A program made the translations under genes and the position numbers. The notes below the pieces were generated by a model, which saw only the letters and a program-made list of their open reading frames with translations, did not search any database and had not been told where the DNA came from. A DNA stretch of 64,000 nucleotides, from assembly GCF_030867095.1 (NCBI RefSeq), contig NC_081829.1:45691036-45755035 (forward strand), given 5' to 3'. This DNA is from Alligator mississippiensis (taxonomy: Eukaryota > Chordata > Crocodylia > Alligatoridae). Positions within the stretch are counted from its first letter, which is position 1; each line of letters begins with the position of its first letter. Positions 1 through 10,695 of this stretch are shown piece after piece.

Positions 1-385
1 CCCTATAAAAGGGGGCAGTGAAGATAGACCCAGTGGGAACACCATTTTCCATCCGGACCAGTCCACATCATGCCGCCTATCCACCCTAGAGGTCCTGGCG
101 GCAACTGGACAACACCAAGCTGAAGGAGACCCCGACTGGCCATTGAGGACCAACCTTCAGCCTGGGATAGTTAGATATGACCCTCACACTTCCTCCTACA
201 ACTTGGACTCTCTCTCTCCTCCTGGACTTCAGCCCCTGCATCAAGACTCTTTAACCCCTACTGCCATTGTGTGTTGTTACGTCTCAGCTCTGTGTTCTTG
301 GGCAACCCTGGCACATGACACAGCCTGTCTGACTCACAAAGGACTCACCCCTCCTCCCCTCTTCTACACAAACAAAACTGATTAA
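1..385 (+). repeat. LTR fragment (promoter, R and U5 part), CA-rich LTR family
   Basis: The window opens at a TATA box (TATAAAA at 4-10) followed by a purine-rich stretch. The next roughly 330 bases match the minus-strand LTR at 9440-9810: both share the TATA/GGGGCAG context, the text around CTACAACTTGGACTCTCTC, and the block CTTCAGCCCCTGCATCAAG. U3 lies outside the window. A 67-80 aa open frame here is LTR sequence, not a gene. The downstream limit near 385 is approximate. Confidence 0.6.
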
Positions 386-860
386 GATGCAGTGAGACAC
401 ACACCTAAGACCCTCCAGATAAGGGTGACAAGAGTAAAACAACTGCCCTAGGTCCCATTTGCATCTGAGATGGAACCAGATGACCATTCATTTACATGAG
501 AGATGGAAAACAGAAAGTCTGAAGCAGAGACTGCAGTGAATTCTGGGATCAGAGAAGCAGGGGAGCACTGTATGATGGGGAATCTGTGTTCCAAATGCTA
601 ATCAACCCATGTTCACACACACCCAGCTCAGCATTTATCAGACCAGTTCTAATGTGGATTTACAAAGGACTTTCCCCCCCAGACATACATACATCTCTAA
701 GTTTAATAGGCATCTCGGGCCGTACATTCCCCGGTCCCACTATGGGAGGCCTATTTAAACTTGATTGACTAAAACTCAGTTGCCAGGTTAGGGAATGCTG
801 AGGCAAGAGACCGAGTCAGAGGGGGTATGGGCAACATTTGAACAATGGTAAAGGGGTTCA
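386..860. other. Unclassified spacer, no gene seen
   Basis: Short open frames only, with no recognisable protein. It may be internal retroelement sequence trailing the LTR fragment at 1-385, but I see no primer binding site or gag-like frame. Confidence 0.4.
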
Positions 861-879
861 TCGCAGCGTCCAGCCCATT

Positions 880-2200
880 GGAGCCCTAACCATAGGTGTT
901 GTCATACTTTTCCCGGGATGACTGGTGGGAGTCCTCCTGCCCAAAGGTTATAAACACCCCAATAATTGTCTTAAGTCTGTTAAAAGACCATAGTAAGATC
1001 TAGAAAAGTCATGCTAAGTTGAGGCTTGTTCACAACAAGTAAAAATCAAAAATCCTGATGCTGCAAGCTATCTATTGTTTCTGAAGAAACCATGAGATAT
1101 CCCATCAGTATATCTGCTATCCGTAGGAATTTCAAGCTGGCTCCCAAGTATCTGCTTACTCCCTAACCTCATGTGTTTCCTGATTATCAATCAGTTTCTT
1201 GAGATGTTCCAAACCAGATAACCCCTTGTCAATAGAAAAGACAATGATTTACACTGTTGAGAATGCTTCGAAACAGCTAAACTGACGGTATAAAAATCTG
1301 TAAAAAAAAAAAAAGCAGCAGTGTGGGTGCTTCAAGAAGAAAAATCGTGTGTGCTGACACCATCCCCTGTTGTTCTTGGGACGCTGGAAGAATAGATCGT
1401 CTCCCTTCGAGGATTGTGCTACGAACTTTACCTGTCAGCTTTGCAACCCAAGTACCTTGGACTGGTGAGATCCCAAGTGCCCTCTCTCTCTTTTCTCTCT
1501 AGCCATAAATTTCTGAACCTGAACCATATTAGTTAAGCTTGAGCTAAGTTTCCCCAAATACTTAGTGAAACCAGGGTAATACTGTAATTGTTTGTGTTTG
1601 TTTGTCCTGTGCATGTCTACTAGTACCATTATATATTTCATATACTTAGCAATAAATAACTTTTATAGTCAAACTGGTATTAAATGGGTATATTTTTCCT
1701 TCTCTACTCCTCCTTCCTCCCGTGCTCTGCAGCAACACTTCTTTTACCTAAGCTAAAGGTCCCTGTGAAGCCCAAAAATACTGTGGGGTCTGCTTATCAA
1801 CAGGCCAAAGATTGAGATGTGCTGAGTTTGAAACACATAAGGGGATCAGCTTGTACAGGCTGATTCACCCAGTTTGACTCAGACATGCCCTTATGAAATG
1901 AATGCTAGCCCATGAGGGTGTCAGCTGGACACCCAGTCGGATTCAGAGGGATTCTTTTTACCTGTGTGCTTGTGTCTGACTGCAGTTTATTGTTGCTCTG
2001 ATGAACTGATTCTTGGCATATGAGGGTGTCAGTCTGTCCATGCTGATCAACCCGCCTGGGTCAGGCGTGTCACGTTAATCTGTGTGTGTTTGTGTGTATG
2101 ACTGATTTGGTGACTGGAGGAACCCAGCCCCATTGAAACTGAGTCCTGCAAGATAGCTCCATTGTGGGGGTGAGGACTTGCAGAAGGGAGTTATGTTCTT
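880..2200 (+). repeat. Possible solo LTR
   Basis: A TATA box (TATAAAAA, 1289-1296) is followed 360 bases later by an AATAAA signal (1651-1656) in a T-rich context. Together with the lack of coding potential this spacing suggests an LTR with R about 0.33 kb long. I could not find clear TG...CA ends or a target duplication, so the limits are guesses. It could also be ordinary AT-rich DNA. Confidence 0.3.
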
Positions 2201-2220
2201 TTCAAGGAATAGTCTTGTTT

Positions 2221-2840
2221 TCTAGTTCAATATGTACTTTTATTTTTAAATGTTAATTTATGGAAAAAATAAAAACTCTAAATGATTAACTATTGAAACA
2301 TTTGAACAAATCCATTCCACTTCATTTTCCGACTATTGATTCCTGAAAGTTTTGTGATTTCACTTTTTTTTCTTGATTTAGGATGGGAAAAATTTCAGAA
2401 ACTTACAGAATAAGAAAACAGTTTCCCACCCAGTTTTAATTAATAATTTTCATATGCAAGCTCTTTGAGAAATACTTAAATACTTATAAAGTGTCAAAAT
2501 CAATCTATATTAGCTAATACAGACAACAAAATGTGGAAAAAAATAAAAGCAGTTATACATCTTTTACTGTATGCATGCCCTCACCATTCTTGAATGCTCT
2601 GTGAGCTTAGACCAGTCTTCCAAAGAACCAAGATACTCCATTCAACTGGAACTGAACTGCTGTTGTCACAGGCCTGAGTTCAAGTCTAACATGAGGCTTC
2701 TTTCGTGCTGGCTGGGGGCATGGCTTGCCTTGGATTTAAGTAGGTATTGTAGTTTGTTTTGTGAATTATGAACTCTCTTTAGCTCAGCTTCCTTTGACCT
2801 TGGTTGGTGCTTCAGTCTGAAACAATTCCCTATGCTATAA
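2221..2840. other. AT-rich spacer, no gene seen
   Basis: Low-complexity AT-rich DNA without a supportable coding frame, RNA gene or repeat. Confidence 0.5.
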
Positions 2841-2849
2841 ATGAATGGC

Positions 2850-3267
2850 CTTTTCCAGGGGTGGATTAGGAGGGCACGCAGTGGTGTGGCCACACCCTTC
2901 CTTTTCTAATTGTTGCAGGAGCAGCAGCTTGGAACTTAAACCCCAAGTAAGAATTCCCCCCACCCCCCACCTTCCCCTTCATGCTCAATCATGTCCCTTC
3001 CATTCCCTCCCCACCCTACCACTGTCACTGTCCCCACCCTTCCAGGTGTAAAGGGAGCTCCTGCCCACTCCAGCTGGGCAGCGCAGGAGCTGGGTTAAGA
3101 CCAGGACTGTGACAGCAGCAGCAGCTGGGCCACTGTAGGCATGTGCCTGCATTTTCAGAATCAAAAGTGAATGTCTGTTCACTTGCTTATCAATTTAACC
3201 TAAACTAACCTGCGAAGATTGAATCGATTCAGCCTTGGGCTTTTTGACTGTCTGTTCTTATCCTAGC
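2850..3267 (-). repeat. DNA-transposon-like repeat, terminal fragment
   Basis: Read on the minus strand, 3267 to about 3180 matches the left end of the element at 22829-23933. Both have a terminus of the form GCTAGG(G)A..., then CAAAAAGCC, then ATTGATTCAATCTT and GCAGGTTAGT. The other end is not clear, and the inner GC-rich part (2880-3150) is unclassified. Confidence 0.45.
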
Positions 3268-4004
3268 TGTATACATGGAAGTTGTAGAAATGTGGCTTTC
3301 CCAAAGATTTACTGTACATTACCAGCATATTTGCAATCTAATACCACTGTTAATAATTGTTGCTGGGGTTATGTTGCAGCTGTCTTATGTCCAGCTAGGA
3401 TCAAATGAGTCTCTGACCCAGTGGCATATTTGCATTTAGGGCAATTGAATGACAAGCAGCCTTCTGCAAAGAGTGCATACAGAGGCTTAAATCTGTCTTT
3501 ACCTTTAGGTGGCTAAGTGACTTCAGATCCTGCAGATTTTAGTTTTCAATAATATCCTCCACATTTTTTTTATCATACGTTCATCTGTACAACTGTACTT
3601 GTCCTTATAAGCGTGCTAAGAAAGTTTCCATAATAGTCATTTAAGCTCTGCTACATAACTATTTCACCTAGGAAAGGACACAAGGCTGCAGTAGGACCCA
3701 GCATTTTAGTTGGGGAAAATCTATGACGGGGAAAAAAAGAGGAAAACAACCCTTTTACTCCAGTAATCTCACAGTTAGGGAACTTACTGGAGGAGTGGGA
3801 GCCTTTGGGTGTAGAACACCTTTAGCCAAAGGGAGTTTGAAGTACCTCCCACTTCCTGATTAAATACTCTTACAAGCAGACAATGGCCTAGGCAGGGATA
3901 AGACCATTTGCCATGCTCCCTGCTGAAGTTGACCCACCAAGTCCAAAATGTGAGCAAGCCAGAAGGAGCCTAACTGTAGCTCAGTTTTGGTTGATTATTT
4001 GTTA
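3268..4004. other. AT-rich spacer, no gene seen
   Basis: No open frame or repeat that I can support. Confidence 0.5.
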
Positions 4005-4070
4005 CTTAAATATCTAACTACTTAAATTTGAATAGGTGACATGTTTAATGCTTTGTTGGGGAGGGGTGTA
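4005..4070 (+). repeat. Dispersed motif AATAGGTGACATGT, copy 1
   Basis: The block reads ...TTAAATATCTAACTACTTAAAT..., then GAATAGGTGACATGTTTAATG. The same block recurs at 5339-5378, at 5381-5420 and, in shorter form, at 12081-12115, where the following GGGGAGGGGTG is also shared. Confidence 0.7.
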
Positions 4071-4099
4071 TCACTGGCTGAATGGGGAGGCAGTGCAGA

Positions 4100-4430
4100 C
4101 CGTCAGGAAGTGCCATAACGGCCCGTGTTGCAATGCCGATGTTGGGGGACCCACCCTGGCCCCGCCATTGCCCCCTCCACCCATGGCCTCTGTCTGTGCC
4201 TGGCAACCTGGATCCTCACTGGACACCTGGGTCCCATGGAGCAGCAGCAGCACCTATGTGGCTCCAGCCAGGGTGGGGAAGGAGTGGCTCTGCTCCCCCC
4301 AGGCCAGGGCCAGGCGTCCTCCACTGGTAGGCGCCTTTGCAGGGCAGCTTCGCCCCAGCCCCCACAGCCAACAGGTAACACGGGCTGGAGGCTGCAGTAG
4401 AGCCCAGTGTGGAGGGGAGGGGCAAATAGA
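4100..4430. repeat. GC-rich segment next to minisatellite
   Basis: GC-rich DNA with overlapping open frames on both strands (up to 192 aa). Frames open on all sides reflect base composition, and none resembles a known protein. Confidence 0.4.
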
Positions 4431-4800
4431 GCAGCATGGAGAACCCAGACACCTGGGTTCTCTTCAGCTCTGGGAGGGAAGTGGGGTCGAGGCAGGGAGA
4501 GCAGGGGGCACTGGGAATCTGGATTCCTGGGTTCTCTTGCAGCTGGGCAGCCCCCGGATGCCTGGGTTCTCCACACCTCTGGGAGGGAATTGGGGTATGT
4601 GGGTTAGAGACTAGGGGCCTGGACTTCTGGGTTCTCTCTTTGGTCCGGGACAGGAGGGGAGTCGAGGGTCTTAGGGCGGGAAGCCCAGCCCCTCCTCCTG
4701 GTTCTGGGACGAGAGTGGAGACTGTGGGGGTGGGGGTGAGAGCAGGATGGCCAAGGGCCTGGACACCTGGATTCTTTCCCAACCAGGCAGCTGGGAGGCC
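4430..4800 (+). repeat. GC-rich minisatellite (CCTGGGTTCTC units)
   Basis: At least five diverged units of roughly 60-95 bases repeat the core 'gacacctgggttctct...agctctgggagggaa.tgggg'. Core positions include about 4450, 4525, 4562, 4627 and 4765. The overlapping ORFs are a consequence of the repeat. Confidence 0.75.
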
Positions 4801-4810
4801 ACAAGTCTGA

Positions 4811-5338
4811 AGTTTGTTCCTTATTCCTGGTTTCCAGTTCCTTTTTCAAAGCTAATCTATACATAATAAAAGTGTCTTATTAATGAATTACACATGCTAA
4901 AGAGAGAGAATTTCATTACCTATACATATTTACTAATTAATATGTAAAATAATATCCTGCATTAAGTATAGAGCCCTAATTGAAGATCAGATTAGGATGA
5001 GATTACGGGGCAAAATACTTCTTTGGCCACCCCAAACTTCACGTTGATGCCACTGGGAGACCATCCCAAAGAACCCTGAGCACAGTCCTGCCTGGCCGAA
5101 CGCATGGTTTGGCTCTGCCAGGCTGCCAACTGACAGCCACCCATGCCCAGTGTATTAAGTATATAGGCTTGTGTCATGAGGAAAAAGCCAGCACCGGCAC
5201 AAACCAAAAACCATCAGGAACCAGAAAAAGAAAAGAAGGAGCTGCATTTCTGGAACAGCTGCCCAATGAAGACAGAGTGGCCATGGAGAGAGAGTGAGGA
5301 GGAGAGAGATCTGAATAAAAACAAAGAAGGAGACGTGG
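4811..5338. other. Spacer, no gene seen
   Basis: AT-rich DNA to about 4990, then mixed DNA with short frames of 60-71 aa that show no recognisable domain. Confidence 0.45.
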
Positions 5339-5420
5339 CTTAAATATCTAAGTACTTAAATAAGAATAGGTGACATTTTTAAGTTATCTAAGTACTTAAA
5401 TATGAATAGGTGACATGTCA
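5339..5420 (+). repeat. Dispersed motif AATAGGTGACATGT, copies 2 and 3 in tandem
   Basis: Two head-to-tail copies about 42 bases apart of ATCTAAGTACTTAAATA...GAATAGGTGACAT. They match the copy at 4005-4070, so the 4.07-5.34 kb segment is bracketed by direct repeats. Confidence 0.7.
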
Positions 5421-6305
5421 GAGCAGGAGGAAAACCGAGTGAGATGGCAGGGGTGAAGAGGAGTTGGATGTCAGCTGGCTGGGAAAGACTGGGAACAGTG
5501 TCAGATCAGGTGAAGAATCAGTGCCAGGAGTGCAATACGGGAGCCAGCACAACTCCAGGAAAACAGAGGGCCAGCTGGGAAGAGGTGGCTGAGCCCTACA
5601 GTGACAAGTAAAACTTTTCTTATTTCTTTTATTATTATAACAAGGTTGGGCGACGCTGGAACACAATTAAAAAAGGCAAAACGTAAAGACAGTAAGCCCA
5701 ATGCTGTTTAGTGTGCTTAAAGGGGAAGACACCCTATTTGTTGGACTCTGTACCCTTTGTGGAAAAAAGAAGGGGAAATCAGGCTCATAGAGCACAAAGA
5801 ACTGAAACTCATCTTTGTATATTTTACCTGAGTTTGTGTGGGATGCTTAGAGAGAGGTATTGGACATAATACTTACGGCTACTGGAGAAGTCATTAATCA
5901 GTAGCTTGGAGAACAAGGATGCTGTGATACCTAAGAAACAAGAGAAACCAGTGTAAAAAGGGAGATTGATACCTAATAAAAGAACCTTATCATAAAGAAC
6001 ACACACTGTGAGTTTTCATCTTTTATGGTCAACCGGATCGTTTTATGAAAAAGTTCGAAACCTCAAGGGAATTAATCAGTACCCCATTGTCCAGTGGTGT
6101 ATAAGTTGCACCCTTCTGGTATAAACCCTTTAACATCAAGACGTGGCAGGAGAGCTTAGAGGTTACCACTGAGAAGAAAAAAAATGGTGAATACCCTTGT
6201 TATTTGAGATCTACTCTGGGAGACTCAGATTTACATACACCAGTAGACTAGATAGAATACATCACAGCTTGAATAAGGAATTGGATTTTGGGATGGGATT
6301 ATAGA
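5421..6305. other. Spacer, no gene seen
   Basis: No coding frame above about 82 aa and no recognisable motif. Confidence 0.45.
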
Positions 6306-6309
6306 TGAC

Positions 6310-7240
6310 AGTAATACCAATTCTTGTGAAAAAATCACAAGATTCATGATCTCCAAGTCAAATTAACTCAGACCTATGATCTCAGGATAGAACCCTCAAG
6401 TCTCAGGATTTTTTTCTTCTTGCACGTGCAAAATGACATAAGGCATGGGGCAGGGGCTGGGGTGAATGGGGCCCTGGGGATGGCTCAGGTCATGTGACAG
6501 TCAAAGATGGCTCATCCAGGGGCACAGGCAGGGTGCAGCTCTCTGCTCTGCCTGCACCCCCAGGGGAGACGTAGGGGGAATGTGCCCCCCAGATTTGTGC
6601 ACAGGACAAAGGCAGGCTGTCTCTGTGGGCTGGGGCTCTGCGCCCTGCTGCCTTTGCCCCAGGAGCCACGTGCTGGCCACACCACGCATGCCCCGCCCAC
6701 CCGGTGGCAGGAGGCACAATGGTGTCATGTGGCTCCCGGGGCAAAGGCAGCAACCTGCCTCTGCCCCACACACAAATCCGGGGGCACATGCCCCTCATGT
6801 TTCTCCCGGGGATGCGTGCAGCCCAAGGAGCCACGCCCCATGTCCTGTGCCTCTGGATGAGCCTCCACAGGTCTGTTGCATGATCCACCACTCAACCCAT
6901 CTACATGTCTGAGTGTGTCTGTATCTGTCTCTGTATGTGTGTTTGTCTCTGTATCTCTGTGTGTATGTGTCTGCCCCTCACTCCCAAGCCACAGTGCCCC
7001 CACCCCCAGCCCTGCTGCTGCCCCTCTCTCATAACCCACAGTACCCCTCATCTTGCCAGAGTGTGCGGGGACCCCCCCCCCATCCTGGCGTCTGAACCCC
7101 CCCACACACACACCACCCTCCATACCTTTACAAATAGCCCCCACACACAGTTCAAAAATAGCATCTCATGATTTATATGCCAAATCTCATGATTTTTAAG
7201 AGTTTGTCTCATGATTTTTGACACACTGGGGATACCAACC
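6310..7240. mobile_element. Large imperfect palindrome (foldback-type element)
   Basis: The inner arms 6507-6690 and 6691-6864 are inverted copies. Both carry GATGGCTCATCCAG/GGCACAGG, a GTGCCCCC.GATTTGTG block and CTGCCTTTGCCCC.GGAGCCAC. Outside these, TCATGATTT-type blocks and the ends GTAATACCAA (6311) and TTGGTATC (7231-7240, minus) also mirror each other. Open frames on both strands (up to 148 aa) encode similar peptides because of the inversion. I infer a nonautonomous foldback DNA transposon. I did not find a convincing target duplication. Confidence 0.65.
6905..6970 (+). repeat. TG/TCTG-rich simple repeat
   Basis: Irregular (TGTCTGTATCTG)-type tandem tract inside the right flank of the palindromic element. 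Confidence 0.8.
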
Positions 7241-7449
7241 CACCAACTCTTAGTGCTAACCTAGTAAAGGGGCACCTGGAGTGGTTAGATGTATTTAAGT
7301 CAATAGAGTCTGATGATCTTCATCCTAGGGTACTTGAGGGATTAGCTGGAGTCTTAGTGGATCCACAGGCGCAACTGTTTGAGCACTCGTGGTGCTCAGG
7401 GCAGGTCCCGGAGGATTGGAAAAGGACCAGTGTGGTCCCTATTTTCAAG

Positions 7450-7494
7450 ACACACATATATACACACACACACATATATACACACAGACATACA
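7450..7494 (+). repeat. CA/TA microsatellite inside a CR1 frame
   Basis: ACACATATATACACAC-type repeat, an in-frame expansion in the CR1 RT coding sequence. Confidence 0.85.
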
Positions 7495-8073
7495 GGAGGG
7501 AGGAAAGAGGAACCAGGTAACTATGGGCCAGTTATCCTCACCTCTATCCTTGGCAAGAGCTTTGAGAAAATTGTTAAGGATCACATTTGTGGGGGACCAG
7601 CAGGTAAAATAATGCTAAGCGGCAACCAGCATGAGTTCATAACAGGCAGATTCTGCCTGACTAACCTGGTTTCTTTTTACAATCAGGTCACAACATGCTT
7701 GGATGAAGAAATAGAGGTAGATTTTATTTTCTTACATTTTAAAAAGTCCTTTGACACACTGTCGCACCCAATTCTTATAAATAAACTAAACAGTTGCAAC
7801 ATAGATTATTACACAGTCCGGTGGGTGGAAAAGTGGCTTATGGGACACAGTCAGAGAGTGGTGGTGGATGGGTTGGTTTCTACCTGGAGAAATGTGGGCA
7901 GCGGAGTCCCCCAAGTCTCTGTCCTGGGACCGGCACTGTTCAATATCTTCATTAGTGACTTGGATGAAGGAGTAGAAAGCACCCTGTCCAAGTTTGCAGG
8001 TGATACCAAACTATGGGTGGAGGTAAACAAAATAGAGGGCAAGGAGGAAATCCAGGCAGATTTGGACAGGCTG

Positions 8074-8077
8074 GGGA
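8074..8077. repeat. Target site duplication GGGA, left copy
   Basis: GGGA directly before the TG end of the insertion. The identical right copy is at 11251-11254. Confidence 0.65.
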
Positions 8078-8149
8078 TGATGCCCTGAGGCATCAAGCCA
8101 ACACTCAGGATCTCAGTATTGCACTGTTAGACAGGAGGGCATGGTGTAC

Positions 8150-8378
8150 AATTGCACATATACAAAACACACAGAAATCATTTAGGTGCATACATGCACA
8201 CACTACCAGCTCAGGCACATACACATCCAAACCAGCCTAGGCACATGCATACTTATCACCAATTCAAGCACATACACTATACACCCCAAAAGTTAGACAC
8301 AGATCACTAATTTGTATATTATGCACACAATGCCATATAGATGTGTATGTATATATATATACATATATATATATATAC

Positions 8379-8428
<50 letters not shown>

Positions 8429-8700
8429 ACACACACTAGCAACTCAGATACACACACGTTCAAAATAACTAGTCTAGGTTCATGCACACTTATCACGAGT
8501 TTAAGCTCATACACGCTACACACACCACATTTAGACAAAATCAGTTATCAGCACCTGCACATCAATACACATACATGGATTATTAATTCATATACCACAA
8601 ACACACACAATGATATCTATATATGTATATATATGTGTGTGTATTCACTAATTCACACACATACCACCCACCTACACATATACACAGGTGAGTTCCTAAG
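8150..8700 (+). repeat. CA/TA microsatellites in a twice-repeated unit of about 236 bp
   Basis: AACCAGCCTAGG...CATGCATACTTATCACCAATT (about 8230) recurs as AACTAGTCTAGG...CATGCACACTTATCACGAGTT (about 8466), with ACACTATACAC/ACGCTACACAC following in both. Between them are TA runs (8347-8390) and a (TG)n run (8391-8426). Apparent frames of up to 133 aa (HTHTH, IYIYI) are translated microsatellite. Confidence 0.75.
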
Positions 8701-9029
8701 TTGGGTGTTGTGATGTGTATGTATACATGTGCTTGGTGTATTTGGATACCTGGTGAAAGGTTAAGGTAAGAAAGTAGAAGTGTAGGGAGTTAAAGTTACT
8801 GGAAAGGAAAATCACTGGGAACAGGATTAGAACCGGTAGACTAGAGGGACCTGGGCTGAAAAACTGAGGCTCGTGGGTAACTTTAGGTTAATTGATCTTA
8901 ATTGATTAAAAGGCAATGCCCAAAGCCTTCAGAACAAGGAAGCATGCTGGACTGGAGCCAGAGCTATGGGGGAGCTGAAAAGGTAGGTGGGGAGAGGGAA
9001 AATGGGACTAAGGGAAAGTGTGGGTGTTA

Positions 9030-9330
9030 AAGAGGGGCTCTGGGTATGGGGAGCCAGAGGATGGCTCCGGGACAGCTAGAGAAGCTGCAGGAAGCGGCAG
9101 TAGGTGCTGGAAACTGTAGAAAGGCTCCAGCTGCTGGAGAAAACTGCAGGACAGCTAAGAGGAGCTGGGAAGCTGCAGCCGGGGGTGAGGAGGATTACAA
9201 AAGGTGTGGGGGAAGTTTGAAAACAGAGAGATGGACAGCAGAAAATCACAGGAAAAGCAGCAGGCGGCAGGGCAGCAGGAAAGCAGAGAAAGGCAGTAAA
9301 AAGTCACAGGGAAAAGGCAGTAGGAATTGA
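9030..9330 (+). repeat. Purine-rich GCTGCAGGAAA-type degenerate minisatellite
   Basis: Recurring short units such as AGCTGCAGGAAG, GGAAACTGTAG, GAGAAAACTGCAGGACAGC and AGGCAGTA. A 94-aa frame over it is Lys/Arg/Ser-rich and looks like repeat translation. Confidence 0.6.
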
Positions 9331-9439
9331 GAGGAGATCAGGAAACTAGTGGAGAGGGGTGGGAGCTAGCCCTGAGAGACAGAGAGAGAGTATAAGGCTG
9401 GAATCTAAAATAAGGAAGGGACCGGGATTCAGTAAAACA

Positions 9440-9975
9440 TGACCCAACTCAGGGTTGCAAATGACAGTGGTTTTATTGAACAGGGGAGATGATGACACAA
9501 TGTCAAACTGGTTTCCTTGCACCCACACACGCACGCACACACACACACTGGCAGCAGGGATTAGAGAGGCTTGATGCAGGGGCTGAAGTCCAGGACTAGG
9601 GAGAAAGACAGAGAGAGAGTCCAAATTGTAGGAGGAGGTGTTCAGGTAATATCTACCTATCCCAGGCCGGAAAGGGGTCCTTATCCAGTAGGTGTTGTCC
9701 AGAGGGGGGTTGCCGGCAGGGCCTCTGGGTGGATAGGTGGTGTGGCATGGTGCTGGTCCAGATGGAGAAAGCATCCCCCTGGGTCTGTCTTCTCTGCCCC
9801 TTTTTATAAGGGCAGACCTTGTGTGACCCTAGTGAGAGGAGACATGCCCAGGCAAGGGTCAGCCCCTGGCGTACTGAGCATGTGTACTCCATGCAGGGAT
9901 GTGCAGTTTCTGGTGTCTGTAATGGTGAGAGTTGCTGGTTTTGCAGGGTCTTTTGTCTTTCAAATGCTGGTCTTG
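9440..9975 (-). repeat. LTR core: U3 end, TATA, R and polyadenylation signal
   Basis: On the minus strand a TATA box (plus 9801-9808) is followed by GGGGCAGAGAAGACAGACCC, a CA-rich R region and AATAAA (plus 9472-9477). TATA and polyA signals are about 330 bases apart. The segment matches window positions 1-330 and, more weakly, 32822-33250, which defines a family. Confidence 0.7.
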
Positions 9976-10525
9976 TCTCTGTTCCTGGGTGAGGTCCGTG
10001 TTTCCTGGATGAACTGATGCGAGGTGATGGCCTAGTCATTACAGGCCATTCAGTAGAGGCCTGCTACCATTGTATTTCAATCATTCCCAATTATTCTCAT
10101 TCATCTGGGAACCAATTTACATGGGAGGGGTACATGACTCATACAGTTGCAACAGGGCAGAGGACAGAAGATGGAGGCTTGACATATAAAATGGAAACTT
10201 GACATGACTTTGGTTTAGGCCTTTTTTTGTAAGTGAACCATACAATATCCATTTGAAACAATAAAAATCAATATGAAAATGATAATACAATATACAATAG
10301 TAAGAATCATAATAACCTAATAATAACACAATATAAAACAGTGGATATCCAAAACCAAAAACTTGCTACCAAAATAAAAATGTTTAAAGCTTATCCTAAG
10401 TATGAGCTCACTTATACTTATCTATAGGGAATAGAGAGGGAGAAAAAATGTCAGAAATGGTTGGGGAACAGGAAGGAATGTATTTTAAAATAAATTAAAA
10501 AAAGAAAAACTGGGGGTTTTGGTAC
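9976..10525 (-). repeat. U3-like direct repeat, copy B
   Basis: About 550 bases that recur at 10696-11250. Shared blocks include CATTCAGTAGAGGCCTGCTA, GGGAACCAATTTACATGGGA, GGAGGCTTGACATATAAAAT and CTATAGGGAATAGAGAGGGA, ending in GGGTTTTGGTACA against GGGTTTTGCTACA. The end-to-end spacing is 725 bases. Confidence 0.85.
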
Positions 10526-10695
10526 AGAACTGTCACATAGCCTGTGGGGCTCCTAGAGGGGGCTGGGAAGGGCAGGCAGAGGCAGGACACATTGCCAAAA
10601 TGTGGAGCATAAGGCCCCACCTAGGATGTGTGTCAGTGACAGTTGTGTTGATCCCCATGACCACCACTACCACAATCACTTCACTGTTCACAATC

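Larger units (their letters stand above)
7258..8077 (+). pseudogene. CR1 LINE reverse transcriptase, 5' part of an interrupted copy
   Basis: The frame encodes the central RT region of CR1 ORF2: DDLHPRVL, then [15 protein letters not shown], then [20 protein letters not shown], then [19 protein letters not shown], then [25 protein letters not shown]. The catalytic FADD box reads FAGD, so one of the two aspartates is lost. A CA/TA microsatellite (about 7450-7494) has expanded in frame between the FKKG and GRKEEPGN blocks and adds about 15 residues. The longest frame is 7357-8088 (243 aa). The copy is cut at 8077 inside LDRL(G), and the next residues of the same domain resume at 11255. This is therefore one CR1 split by the insertion 8078-11250. 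Confidence 0.9.

Noticed and set aside
4036..4864. Overlapping open frames up to 192 aa on both strands
   Set aside because: They lie in a GC-rich minisatellite, are open in several frames at once, and show no known domain or codon preference.
6466..7171. Frames up to 148 aa resembling each other on opposite strands
   Set aside because: The similarity is caused by the large inverted repeat. No protein family is recognisable.
8293..8713. 133-aa frame rich in IY and HTHT repeats
   Set aside because: Translation of TA/CA microsatellite.
9046..9330. 94-aa basic frame
   Set aside because: Translation of a purine-rich degenerate minisatellite inside an LTR-type insertion.
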